From Virgisporangium aurantiacum (GTDB taxonomy: Bacteria > Actinomycetota > Actinomycetes > Mycobacteriales > Micromonosporaceae): a stretch of DNA of 64,000 bases. Of this stretch, positions 57,482-64,000 are shown in pieces. The stretch is taken from NCBI RefSeq assembly GCF_016863635.1, contig NZ_BOPG01000013.1, positions 62,001 to 126,000 on the forward strand. Reading direction: 5' to 3'. The position numbers and the translations under genes are program-made. The notes beneath the pieces were generated by a model. It was not told the origin of the DNA. It searched no databases and was given only the letters and a program-made list of their open reading frames with translations. Numbering within the stretch: position 1 is the first letter of the stretch; every line of letters begins with the position of its first letter.

Positions 57482-57487
57482 TATATT
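57482..57487 (+). promoter_or_regulatory. -10 element of a leaderless padR promoter
   Basis: TATATT ends 6 bases before the ATG of the PadR gene, with TTCCAT 17 bases upstream as a weak -35. The surrounding CGATATATTG is a near-palindrome in an AT-rich stretch. PadR repressors commonly bind such ATAT-centred sites, so this may be both promoter and operator. The divergent zinc-ribbon gene starts 80 bases away. Confidence 0.5.
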
Positions 57488-57493
57488 GGACGC

Positions 57494-57820
57494 ATGAGCA
57501 CGGCGACGGAGCCCGCTTTCTTCGTCCTCACCGCACTGGTCGGTGCGTCCCGGCACGGGTACGGCATCGTCGAGGAGGTCGGGCGGTTGTCCGGTGGGCG
57601 CACGCGGTTGAAGGTCGGCACGCTGTACGGCGTCCTCGACCGGCTGGTCAAGGAGGGTCTGGTCGAGCTCGACCGCGAGGAGGTGTGGCAGGGCCGGCTG
57701 CGGCGCTACTTCGCGATCACCGACGACGGCCGCCGCTACCTCGCCGCCGAGGCCGAGCGGATGGCCGCCAACGCCCGGCTCGCGTCCGGCCGGCTCGCGG
57801 CGCTGGGTGGCACGTCGTGA
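57494..57820 (+). CDS. PadR-family transcriptional regulator
   Basis: This 108-residue winged-helix regulator contains FFVLTALVGASRHGYGIVEE, RLKVGTLYGVLDRLVKEGLV and YFAITDDGRRYLAAEAER, the PadR hallmark. The C-terminal helix is short, as in PadR subfamily 2. It overlaps the next membrane-protein gene by GTGA, the usual layout in which PadR regulates a coupled membrane protein of unknown function. The ATG directly follows the -10 box, suggesting a leaderless message. Confidence 0.9.
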   Translation: MSTATEPAFFVLTALVGASRHGYGIVEEVGRLSGGRTRLKVGTLYGVLDRLVKEGLVELDREEVWQGRLRRYFAITDDGRRYLAAEAERMAANARLASGRLAALGGTS

Positions 57821-58845
57821 CGTCGGTGCTGGAGGACCGCTACCGCTCGCTGCTCCGGATCCTGCCGGCCGACTACCGGGCCGCCTGGGAAGAGGAGATG
57901 GTCGCCACGTTCCTCACCGCCGAGCTGTCCGACGACCCGGAGGACGCCGAGTACCAGGCCGAGTTCGGCCGGCCCGGGCTCGCCGAGGTGGCCAGCGTGG
58001 TCGGGCTCGCCGTGCGGCTGCGGCTGCCGGCCGGCGGCTCCGGTCGCGATCCGCTTCTCGGTAATGCCGTCCGCCTCGTCGCCCTGATCGGACTGCTGGT
58101 CAGCGCCGCGGCCGGCGTCGTCGGAACGGGCACGCACCTGTGGCTAATCGGAAAGCTGCCCGGGGTGGCCCCGCCCGACCTGGGCGTCCCGCCGACGCTC
58201 GGGGTGCTGCCGACGACGCGGGTGCTGCTGGTCGCCGCCGCCCTGCCGGCCTACCTGCTGCTGGTCACCGGGCACCAGCCGGCCGCACGGGTGCTCGCCT
58301 CGGTCTCCCTCGGCGCCGTCCTGATCACCGCGGTCGGAGACCTGTTCGCCGGCTACCCGCTCATGGCCGGCCGCTGGCTGTCGCTCCTGCTCGACGTGCT
58401 GGTCTTCGCGACGCTGTGGGCACATCACGCCGATGCCCCACCGGTCCCCCGCCGCCCCTGGCTGCTGGCGCTGCCGGCGGCGATCGCGGTCGCGGTGGCG
58501 ACGTTCGTCCTGACCGTGTCGGTGCCGGTGACGTGGTGGCTGGTTGACTGGCCGGCGATCGCCTGCACACTCGTCGCGGTGGGACTCGCGGTGCACCTGG
58601 TGCGGCGCGGGGGCCCGGAGTGGTCGCTCGCACTGGTCATGCTGGGTACGGTCGTGCTCGCCCAGCGCCTGGTCACCCTGCCCGAGTCCGTCGACGCCGC
58701 GACGGCCGCCCACCACACCCCGGTCCTGGTCGCCGGCCTCGTCGAGATCGCGGCCGTGGCCGTGGCCGGGCTGCCCGTGGCACTGTGGACCCGCCGGGCC
58801 TGGCGCCGCCTACCGGCCGACCCGGTCGAGACGGCGCGGGCATAA
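57817..58845 (+). CDS. PadR-coupled membrane protein
   Basis: This 342-residue protein begins with a soluble part DRYRSLLRILPADYRAAWEE containing the conserved W-EEM motif of proteins encoded next to padR (permease- or HAAS-like N-terminus). About eight hydrophobic helices follow (AVRLVALIGLLVSAAAGVVG onwards). No transport or enzyme motif is clear. The GTG overlaps the padR stop, so it is likely regulated by PadR. It is followed 11 bases later by a zinc-ribbon gene. Confidence 0.75.
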   Translation: MTSVLEDRYRSLLRILPADYRAAWEEEMVATFLTAELSDDPEDAEYQAEFGRPGLAEVASVVGLAVRLRLPAGGSGRDPLLGNAVRLVALIGLLVSAAAGVVGTGTHLWLIGKLPGVAPPDLGVPPTLGVLPTTRVLLVAAALPAYLLLVTGHQPAARVLASVSLGAVLITAVGDLFAGYPLMAGRWLSLLLDVLVFATLWAHHADAPPVPRRPWLLALPAAIAVAVATFVLTVSVPVTWWLVDWPAIACTLVAVGLAVHLVRRGGPEWSLALVMLGTVVLAQRLVTLPESVDAATAAHHTPVLVAGLVEIAAVAVAGLPVALWTRRAWRRLPADPVETARA

Positions 58846-58856
58846 GGAGGCGGGCC

Positions 58857-59291
58857 ATGGCCAACGAGTGGCGCATCGAAGCCGATGACGATTGGCTGGC
58901 CGCCCACAGCTCCGACACGTTCCAACGGCTGCGCCGCCGCACCCGCCTGATGGGCGGCCTCGCCGAGGCGATGTCGAACGCGGAACTGGGCCCGCTCGGC
59001 GGCGCGCCACGCCGCCCCGTGCTGAGAATCGGCCGCAAGGACTACTCGGTCGTCCGCTACGCCGATCACCACCTGTCGTACACGGTGATCCAGGTCGACC
59101 CGGTGCAGTGCCGCCGCTGCGGGACACTGCTGGCCGAGCGTCACCTGGTCAGCCGCCTCAGCGACGGCCTGCGTCACACGGTCGGCGCGGTCCGGATGTG
59201 CCGGAACTGCCAGGCCGAGGCCTGGCTGTTCCACTCCCACATGCCGACGACCCGCCGCGCCCGAGCATGGGGCCGCAAAGTCGTCCTCTAA
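58857..59291 (+). CDS. Small protein with a four-cysteine zinc ribbon
   Basis: This 144-residue soluble protein begins MANEWRIEADDDWLAAHSSD and has CRRCG near residue 87 and CRNCQ near residue 119, a plausible CxxC-CxxC zinc site. The N-terminal half is charged and helical. I do not recognise the family. An excellent AAGGAGG site precedes the ATG, and the gene follows the PadR-coupled membrane protein by 11 bases, so it probably belongs to the same operon. The end of the gene is followed by repeat-rich non-coding DNA. Confidence 0.6.
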   Translation: MANEWRIEADDDWLAAHSSDTFQRLRRRTRLMGGLAEAMSNAELGPLGGAPRRPVLRIGRKDYSVVRYADHHLSYTVIQVDPVQCRRCGTLLAERHLVSRLSDGLRHTVGAVRMCRNCQAEAWLFHSHMPTTRRARAWGRKVVL

Positions 59292-59341
59292 AGCTGCGCG
59301 CCGCTGTCCCGCCGCGCCGCGATCTTGTGGGCCTGTTTTGC

Positions 59342-59391
59342 GGATCTTGGACTCCCGTAGGGGTTATGACACCTCTTGCAGTCCAAGATCC
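59342..59391. repeat. REP-like hairpin element, copy 2
   Basis: GGATCTTGGACT (59342-59353) and AGTCCAAGATCC (59380-59391) form a perfect stem around a 26-base loop, matching the element at 19034-19083 except for three loop bases. It begins 50 bases after the zinc-ribbon gene. A partial inverted copy of the outer arm (GGGAGTCCAAGAT) lies at about 59628-59640. Confidence 0.85.
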
Positions 59392-59646
59392 GGAAAGCGG
59401 CGAACTCGAATCCGACAAAATACGCATTCGTCGCCCCGTCGACCACCTCACGGGAGTACTCCGAAACCACCAGGGCCGGGATGTGCCCGGCCGCCCTGGA
59501 GGCAGGAAATAGGAGCGCGTATCGCGGAATCAGCCAACTCGGGCGGCCTTGCATACGCCTTTTGCCGCGTTCTGCGAACGCTATTTCAGTCAACTCGAGC
59601 ACACGCCATGGCGCCGTGGCGTGTCTGGGAGTCCAAGATTCCAGCC
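59392..59646. other. Non-coding gap bounded by partial repeat copies
   Basis: No reading frame here shows family similarity or a ribosome binding site. The stretch is lower in GC than its surroundings. It holds an eight-base-arm hairpin (ACACGCCA 59601-59608 with TGGCGTGT 59617-59624) and ends with the partial element at 59628. Elements at both ends in opposite orientation make a small non-autonomous insertion conceivable, but no target duplication is visible. Confidence 0.5.
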
Positions 59647-60483
59647 TTACAGCAGCAGCTCGGCCAGCCGTTCGGGGTGGCTGAGCATCACGTCGTGCGG
59701 ACCGTCGATCGCCACCGTCGCGTAGCCGAGGTCCTCCGCGATCGCGGCGAACGGCATCTGCTCCGGACGGCAGCAGATGCCGAGGCCCGGTATCCGGTCG
59801 ACCGCGCCGGTGAGGCGGGTCGGCTCGGTGAACGCTCGCAGCGGATGCGGACGCAGGCGCCCGCGGAGCAGGTCGGCGTCGACCGGATCGGTGATTCCGA
59901 ACGCGTCGGGCCCCGGTGACGGAACGAGCCCGTCCCGGGCCGCGCTCCGCACGGCTTCGCCGAACCAGGGTGGCGCCACGTCCACCAGGCTCGCGCCGTC
60001 GCCGGCCGCCCATCCGTCGACGAGCACGATCCGGCCGACCCGGTCAGGACGCCGATCGGCGGCCTGCCGCACCACCATCCCCGCATAGCTGTGCCCGACC
60101 AGCACGACATCGCCACCCCTGTGGACGGCCGCACCACCGCCGCTGTGGACGGTCGTGCCACCATGGCCGCCCCTGTGGACAGTCGCCGCGCCACCGCCGC
60201 TGTGGACAGTCGCCACGCCGTCGCCGCTGTGGACAGCCGCGCCACCGTTGCCGCCGCTGCCGATGGCCGCCGCGCCGTCGCGGGTGTGGACAGCCGCGAC
60301 GTCGTCGCCGGTGCTGTCGATGGCCGCGACTACCTCGTCGGCGTGCCCACCGAGGCCGACGTCCGGCCCCACCGCCAAATCGGGCGTCACAACCCGGGCG
60401 CCGGCGGCAGCGAGCAACCCTGCCACCCGGTCCCATGCCCAGCCGCCGTGCCAAGCCCCGTGGACGAGCACGAATGTGGTCAC
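59647..60483 (-). CDS. Alpha/beta hydrolase with a repeat insertion before the nucleophile elbow
   Basis: This 278-residue hydrolase starts MTTFVLVHGAWHGGWAWDRV, as in the salicylate-esterase/RsbQ-like group. The nucleophile elbow is VVLVGHSYAGMVV (Ser132) and a C-terminal histidine lies in IDGPHDVMLSHPERL. Between about residues 57 and 123 a low-complexity insertion of AAVHSGGG-type units separates helix and strand that are normally adjacent. The GTG at 60483 is preferred because a purine-rich GGGAGGGGG lies upstream. An ATG at 60507 is the alternative. Its promoter region carries a TTTTGAAG motif shared with the HxlR gene. Confidence 0.83.
   Translation of the reverse strand: MTTFVLVHGAWHGGWAWDRVAGLLAAAGARVVTPDLAVGPDVGLGGHADEVVAAIDSTGDDVAAVHTRDGAAAIGSGGNGGAAVHSGDGVATVHSGGGAATVHRGGHGGTTVHSGGGAAVHRGGDVVLVGHSYAGMVVRQAADRRPDRVGRIVLVDGWAAGDGASLVDVAPPWFGEAVRSAARDGLVPSPGPDAFGITDPVDADLLRGRLRPHPLRAFTEPTRLTGAVDRIPGLGICCRPEQMPFAAIAEDLGYATVAIDGPHDVMLSHPERLAELLL
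60120..60291. repeat. Coding minisatellite with repeated TGTGGAC words
   Basis: TGTGGAC recurs at 60120, 60144, 60174, 60201, 60228 and 60285, at spacings of 24, 30, 27, 27 and 57 bases, all multiples of three. The units encode Val-His-Ser/Arg-Gly-Gly stretches in the hydrolase. On the minus strand three copies (60174, 60201 and 60228) read CTGTCCACA, one base from the actinomycete DnaA-box consensus TTGTCCACA. Confidence 0.8.
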
Positions 60484-60537
60484 CGGTCCCCCTCCCTTAC
60501 CTTCCATCGCCCGGATCTTATACGTCTGACTTCCTAT

Positions 60538-60545
60538 TTTTGAAG
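60538..60545. promoter_or_regulatory. TTTTGAAG motif upstream of the hydrolase gene
   Basis: TTTTGAAG lies 55 bases upstream of the hydrolase GTG. The same eight bases occur as an inverted pair at 61449-61456 and 61479-61486 beside the HxlR gene. Sharing across the two intergenic regions suggests a common regulator, most simply the HxlR protein encoded at 60788-61447. Confidence 0.4.
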
Positions 60546-60589
60546 TGCCAACCATGTAAATAGGTAGCAGTGTCGCTGTAGACCGGGTG

Positions 60590-60776
60590 GCGGCGCGGGG
60601 TCTCGCTACTACCGGCCGACGGCACGCTCGCGCCAGGCGGCGAACTCGACATGACCCTGCCGACGCCGCCCGACCCGGAACGCGCGGCGCACCCGGAACG
60701 CGCAGCGCACCTGCTACGCGCGTACTCGAACGCGATCCGCGGCACCGTGGAGGTGGCTCTGACCCGCCAACGGTGA
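60590..60776 (+). pseudogene. Possible gene remnant
   Basis: A plus-strand frame without a good start, bounded upstream by a stop just before it, encodes GWRRGVSLLPADGTLAPGGE and later RAYSNAIRGTVEVALTRQR before a TGA at 60774. The composition looks coding, and ERAAH is duplicated inside. No ribosome binding site and no recognisable family are seen. It could be the C-terminal relic of a deleted gene or chance. The rest of the 60508-60787 gap holds only the TTTTGAAG motif. Confidence 0.3.
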
Positions 60777-60787
60777 ACCGCTCCGGA

Positions 60788-61447
60788 TCACTCGGTTCCG
60801 GGTGGGCGGAACATGGCCCGCAGCCGGCGGGCGGCGCGCTGGTCACCGGTCACGGTGGTACCGCCCGCCCGCACCGCCTCGGCGGCGGTGATCCGGCCGG
60901 CCGCGAGCTCGGCGAACACGTCGCCGCTGGTCTCGATCACCACGTCGGGACGCTGGGCCGGGCCGTGCACCGATTCGATCGTGCCGTGGTGCACTCGGGT
61001 GTGGAAAACGTCGTCGTCGACGCGGAACTCGTAGACGGCGCTCACGTCGGCGGCCGCCGCCGGGTCGAACATCGCCTGCATACCGAGCACCGCCCAGCCC
61101 GGCCGGAACACCTCGCCCTGGATCCGCTCCGCATACGCCCACCGCATGCCCCAGCCGGCTAGCGCCAGCACCACCGGTTCGAGGTCCCGACCGACCACGG
61201 TGAGCGCGTACGCCGCCGTGCGCGCCGGTGGCGGCAGCGTCACCGGGCACACCAGGCCGGTGTCCTGCAGCATGCGGAGCCGCGCGGCGAGCAGGCCGGT
61301 GCCCATGCCGGGCAGGTTCGCCTGCAGGTCACCGAAACGTTTGGGACCGGTGAGCAGCTCGCGCACCAGCAGCAGCGTCCAGCGTTCGCCGACCACGTCG
61401 AGCGCCCGGGCGGTGGCACAGTACTGGTTGTAGGAACGGCGGTTCAC
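60788..61447 (-). CDS. HxlR-family transcriptional regulator with SCP2-like C-terminus
   Basis: This 219-residue regulator has an N-terminal HxlR winged helix at about 1-95 (RSYNQYCATARALDVVGERW, LTGPKRFGDLQANLPGMGTG). The first residues include the conserved cysteine (Cys10) used for redox or electrophile sensing in several HxlR proteins. The C-terminal 100 residues (FEFRVDDDVFHTRVHHGTIE-like region and DVVIETSGDVFAELAAGRIT) resemble an SCP2 sterol-binding fold, a known fusion in this family. The GTG at 61447 is embedded beside an inverted CTTCAAAA repeat. It probably controls itself and perhaps the neighbouring hydrolase. Confidence 0.85.
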   Translation of the reverse strand: MNRRSYNQYCATARALDVVGERWTLLLVRELLTGPKRFGDLQANLPGMGTGLLAARLRMLQDTGLVCPVTLPPPARTAAYALTVVGRDLEPVVLALAGWGMRWAYAERIQGEVFRPGWAVLGMQAMFDPAAAADVSAVYEFRVDDDVFHTRVHHGTIESVHGPAQRPDVVIETSGDVFAELAAGRITAAEAVRAGGTTVTGDQRAARRLRAMFRPPGTE

Positions 61448-61448
61448 A

Positions 61449-61486
61449 CTTCAAAATCCTACTGCCTGCACTGCGCTCTTTTGAAG
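61449..61486. promoter_or_regulatory. Inverted CTTCAAAA pair at the hxlR-like promoter
   Basis: CTTCAAAA (61449-61456) and TTTTGAAG (61479-61486) are perfect eight-base arms 22 bases apart, starting 2 bases upstream of the HxlR GTG. The spacing would put the two sites about three helical turns apart, centre to centre, on one DNA face. Together with the copy at 60538 they form a candidate regulon signature. Confidence 0.45.
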
Positions 61487-61599
61487 CGAGCAGCGCTCAC
61501 AGATCCGCCATCGATCCGTCACCGATATCCCATCATTGACGCGTGTCTACGCGCACTCATACCGTCCCTTCCGGGCGGACCCATTGATGAGGAGCAATG

Positions 61600-62511
61600 A
61601 TGGACATTCCACGGGGGATCACATCGAGGCGGTCGGTGCTAGCCGCCGTCGCCACTGCAGGTGGCCTCATCTTCGTTCCGTCGGCGGCGGCGTGGGCGAC
61701 GCAGGCAGCACCCGAGCCGCCTGCCGAGCCGCTCCCGCACCACGACGTCACCCAGGTGACGCCCGAGGAGCTGGTGCCGCCGGACGGCCTCGACCCGGGC
61801 GGCTGCGGCTCCACGGTTTGGCCGCACAACGAGATCCTCGGCTTCCCCACCCCGTACGAGGGTGACGGAAAGCAGCGCAACTTCTCGTACGACGACACGT
61901 TCTACAGCCGGGTCGAGACCTGGTTCCAGTTCTTCCGGGCGAACACGCCGATCGCGGTGGGCCCGCCGTTCGAGATCTGGTGCTGGGGCGTCTTCGTCGA
62001 CAAGGGCGACTGCGGCGACTCGTTCCACAAGGTGGGGCGGGCCTTCGACATCAGCCGCATCTATGCCACCGACCCGGCCACCGGCATCAAGAGCCAGGTC
62101 TTCAACTCCCGGCACGACATCTGGAAGTCCTGGACCGGCAGCGCCTTCACCACCGCGAACCGGCAGTACTGGACGACCGCGGCCAGCCTGAACTACCACT
62201 TCCAGCACATGCTGACCTACCCGTGGCGCGCCGATCACGACAACCACATCCACTTCGACAACGGGGTGTCGGGCAGCGGCAACAGCTCGTTCAACCGGGC
62301 GTCGGCGCAGATCTTCAGCGCCCAGGCGACGCTCAACGCCATCTGGGGCGAGGCGCTCGTCGTCGACGGTTCCTGGGGTCCGAAGTCCATTGCCGCGGCC
62401 GGCCGGGCACTCGGCCGGATCGGTGTCAGCGGGACGCTCGACACCCAGTCGAACTGGTTGGCGTTCAACCGGGCGTCGCTCCGGTTCGGTAGCGGGACGC
62501 AGACATACTGA
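61600..62511 (+). CDS. Secreted extensin-like (peptidase M15-related) protein
   Basis: This 303-residue exported protein has a Tat-like signal ITSRRSVLAAVATAGGLIF with a twin arginine, then an AAAWA cleavage region. The core matches the Extensin-like C-terminal domain, with CGSTVWPHNE, DSFHKVGRAFDISRIY and HDNHIHFDNG, where histidines and Asp could bind zinc as in the related LAS peptidases. The last 70 residues include ALVVDGSWGPKSIAAAGRAL, a peptidoglycan-binding-like repeat. A cell-wall role is likely. ATG codons at 61597 and 61600 both follow GAGGAG, and the second is better spaced. The stop overlaps the next gene as TGATG. Confidence 0.8.
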   Translation: MDIPRGITSRRSVLAAVATAGGLIFVPSAAAWATQAAPEPPAEPLPHHDVTQVTPEELVPPDGLDPGGCGSTVWPHNEILGFPTPYEGDGKQRNFSYDDTFYSRVETWFQFFRANTPIAVGPPFEIWCWGVFVDKGDCGDSFHKVGRAFDISRIYATDPATGIKSQVFNSRHDIWKSWTGSAFTTANRQYWTTAASLNYHFQHMLTYPWRADHDNHIHFDNGVSGSGNSSFNRASAQIFSAQATLNAIWGEALVVDGSWGPKSIAAAGRALGRIGVSGTLDTQSNWLAFNRASLRFGSGTQTY

Positions 62512-63728
62512 TGAAGATCCTGACCGCGCTCGGTGTGGCGGCGGCCTCCTGTGCCGTCGCGTTCATTCCGGCCTCGCCGGCGGCCGCGGCAGCGGCGCCC
62601 GCCGCCATCAACGCGCGCCAGTTCTTCACCACCACCGACACCGCGGGCCTCGCGGCCAACGTGGCGGCGCTGGACACCGCGCTCGGCACCGGCCGCAAGC
62701 GGACCGTCGGCCAGGTGATGACCGCGGCGAACCGCGAGCGCACCGGGCTGTGCAACTCGGCGACGTACGCGCAGCTGTCGGCGCGGTCCACAGTGGAGGG
62801 TTTCTGCTGGAACGACGGCGACGACGCCGTCGACTACTGGTACCCGCAGGGCATCACCACGAGCCGTGACGCGGTCGCGTCCGGACACGTCGACGACCAC
62901 CAGATCGTCGTGACGAGCTGGTACCACATCCCGGAGAACGAGAGCGCCACCGCCCCCGACAAGGGGTTCCGACTGTCCTTCGTGGACTGGGACGCCGACT
63001 GGCCGAACACCTACCGGCACGTCATCGCGGTGGAGCCGACGGCCGGCGGAAACTTCAAGGCGGTGTCGGTACACGCGGGCGGCATCATGTGGTACGGCAA
63101 CCTGCTGTACGTCGCCGACACCTCACGCGGGTTCCGGGTGTTCGACCTGAACCGGATCTACTCGGTGAACACCGGCGACGGCACGAAGATCGGCAAGCAG
63201 TCCGACGGCACGTTCCACGCCTTCGACTACGCCTACGTGCTCGTGCAGGTGGGCTGGGTCCGGTCGGCGGGTGCGGCGTTCCGGCACTCGTTCGTCGCGC
63301 TCGACCAGGCCACGTCGCCGCCGAGCTTCATCGTCGGCGAGTACTCCCCCGACGCCGACGGCAACGGGGTGCCCGACGAGAACGCCCGCGTCATGCGGTA
63401 CCCGCTGAACGCCACGACGAAGTGGCCCTCGGTCGAAGCCGACGGACGCACGTACGCGTCGGAGGCGTACGACACGCACATCCCGCAGCTGCAGGGTGCC
63501 ACGGCCCGCAACGGCCGGTTCTGGTTCTCCAGCAGCAACGGGCAGTCCCCGGGGTACCTGAGGGTCTGGGACCGCGGCACGACCGCCGTGCGAAGCTACC
63601 GGTGGCTGGTCGGCGCCGAGGACCTGTCCTACTATCCACATCCGGACCAGGCTGACATGCTGTGGTCGCTCGGCGAGTACCCGAACAAACGGGTGGTGGT
63701 CGCGGTTCCCCAGGCCGACTGGGACTGA
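62511..63728 (+). CDS. Secreted protein of unknown function
   Basis: This 405-residue protein has a clear Sec signal peptide (MKILTALGVAAASCAVAFIP, cleavage after about residue 30). The mature part contains RTGLCNSATYAQLSARSTVE, many aromatic residues and repeated strand-like blocks such as GGIMWYGNLLYVADTSRGFR and LRVWDRGTTAVRSYRWLVG, which suggests a beta-propeller. The N-terminal region with MTAANRERTGLCN resembles secreted actinomycete proteins of unknown role. It is translated from an ATG overlapping the stop of the extensin-like gene, so the two proteins are probably exported and used together at the cell surface. Confidence 0.78.
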   Translation: MKILTALGVAAASCAVAFIPASPAAAAAAPAAINARQFFTTTDTAGLAANVAALDTALGTGRKRTVGQVMTAANRERTGLCNSATYAQLSARSTVEGFCWNDGDDAVDYWYPQGITTSRDAVASGHVDDHQIVVTSWYHIPENESATAPDKGFRLSFVDWDADWPNTYRHVIAVEPTAGGNFKAVSVHAGGIMWYGNLLYVADTSRGFRVFDLNRIYSVNTGDGTKIGKQSDGTFHAFDYAYVLVQVGWVRSAGAAFRHSFVALDQATSPPSFIVGEYSPDADGNGVPDENARVMRYPLNATTKWPSVEADGRTYASEAYDTHIPQLQGATARNGRFWFSSSNGQSPGYLRVWDRGTTAVRSYRWLVGAEDLSYYPHPDQADMLWSLGEYPNKRVVVAVPQADWD

Positions 63729-63746
63729 ACCCCACCCACAAGGACC

Positions 63747-63917
63747 GACGGCCGGCCGCAGCCCCCCGCGGCCGGTCGTCGTCAAGACCGACGACCGGCC
63801 ACAGCCCACTCCGTGGACAGCCGGTCGTCGTGAAGACCGACAGCCGGACACCCACACCGGCTGTCGTAGAGACCCGCGGCCGGTCGTCCACGGCCAACGC
63901 GCGACCGGCCGCGGGTC
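63747..63917. repeat. Array of four consecutive stem-loops
   Basis: Stems lie at 63747-63759/63768-63780 (13 bases, one mismatch), 63790-63799/63820-63829 (10 perfect), 63839-63847/63857-63865 (9 perfect) and 63871-63886/63902-63917 (16 perfect). The arms share CCGGTCGTC-type sequence with compensatory changes. The array fills the space between a secreted-protein gene and a convergent gene, so it probably includes terminators in both directions. Confidence 0.75.
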
Positions 63918-63919
63918 GC

Positions 63920-64000
63920 CTAATACGCCATCTCCCCCGCGCGGATCTCGGCCGCCACCCGGTTCTCCGGCGGCGCAAGCGGGCACGCCCATCGCGCGTC
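63920..64000 (-). CDS. C-terminal end of a gene cut by the window edge
   Basis: An open minus-strand frame enters from the right edge and ends RVAAEIRAGEMAY followed by TAG at 63922-63920. About 26 residues are visible (including WACPLAPPENR). The codon pattern looks coding, and the stop sits just outside the hairpin array. The family cannot be told from this short piece. Confidence 0.5.
   Translation of the reverse strand, partial: DARWACPLAPPENRVAAEIRAGEMAY

Noticed and set aside
59392..59646. A minus-strand gene fragment (frame containing GRPSWLIPRYALLFPASRA)
   Set aside because: No start with ribosome binding site, no family similarity and repeat elements at both ends. Kept only as a non-coding gap.
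60120..60291. Replication origin
   Set aside because: The DnaA-like words lie inside a coding repeat, there is no dnaA/dnaN neighbourhood and no AT-rich unwinding region.

Overview
The window is a high-GC actinomycete chromosome segment. Support for this comes from GTG starts with GTGA/ATGA-coupled operons, a CvnABCD conservon, SARP regulators, an Rv2466c-like DsbA protein and an MbtH protein. The family content suggests Micromonosporaceae or a close relative, but no rRNA or other marker is present to prove it. I see no tRNA, rRNA, CRISPR array, transposase or phage module.

Layout. 0-5.6 kb: a cut ssuD with a divergent winged-helix gene, a TetR/ABC exporter operon with a recognisable operator, a bidirectional terminator and a lipoprotein. 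5.7-18.7 kb (minus): a five-gene operon with two large iterative type I PKS proteins resembling PUFA/secondary-lipid synthases (ER-KS-AT-ACP-KR and KS-AT-DH-PPTase), a free ACP, an alpha/beta hydrolase and a glycosyltransferase. Together they have the parts to make, release and glycosylate a reduced acyl chain. 18.7-26 kb: hairpin repeats, a WYL/VOC/YdeI stress module, a quinone oxidoreductase with a membrane partner, a two-component system and an orphan MbtH. 26-39.5 kb: a 56-residue secreted peptide gene, an NrtR-type Nudix regulator with its palindromic operator, two large SARP-type regulators, ThuA/Gfo-Idh sugar genes, paired CrcB fluoride channels, a second two-component system and a frameshifted DsbA-like gene.

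39.5-47.2 kb (minus): a conservon (cvnABCD) lying directly downstream of a three-gene diterpenoid operon (P450, class I synthase, class II DxDTT cyclase). 47-59 kb: an amidohydrolase, a degenerate GGDEF/EAL protein, a P-loop kinase, a DUF1990 protein, a DUF2231-Rieske protein, an Hsp70 / J-like / TPR cluster with an in-frame RGD minisatellite, and a PadR pair. 59-64 kb: an alpha/beta hydrolase with a repeat insertion, an HxlR regulator with shared putative operators, two coupled secreted proteins and an array of four hairpins.

The main biosynthetic interest is the two-protein PKS plus glycosyltransferase locus and the diterpene operon next to a conservon. Recurrent DNA structures form a second theme: a 13-bp palindrome GTCCAC(A/T)GTGGAC, REP-like hairpins and coding minisatellites.
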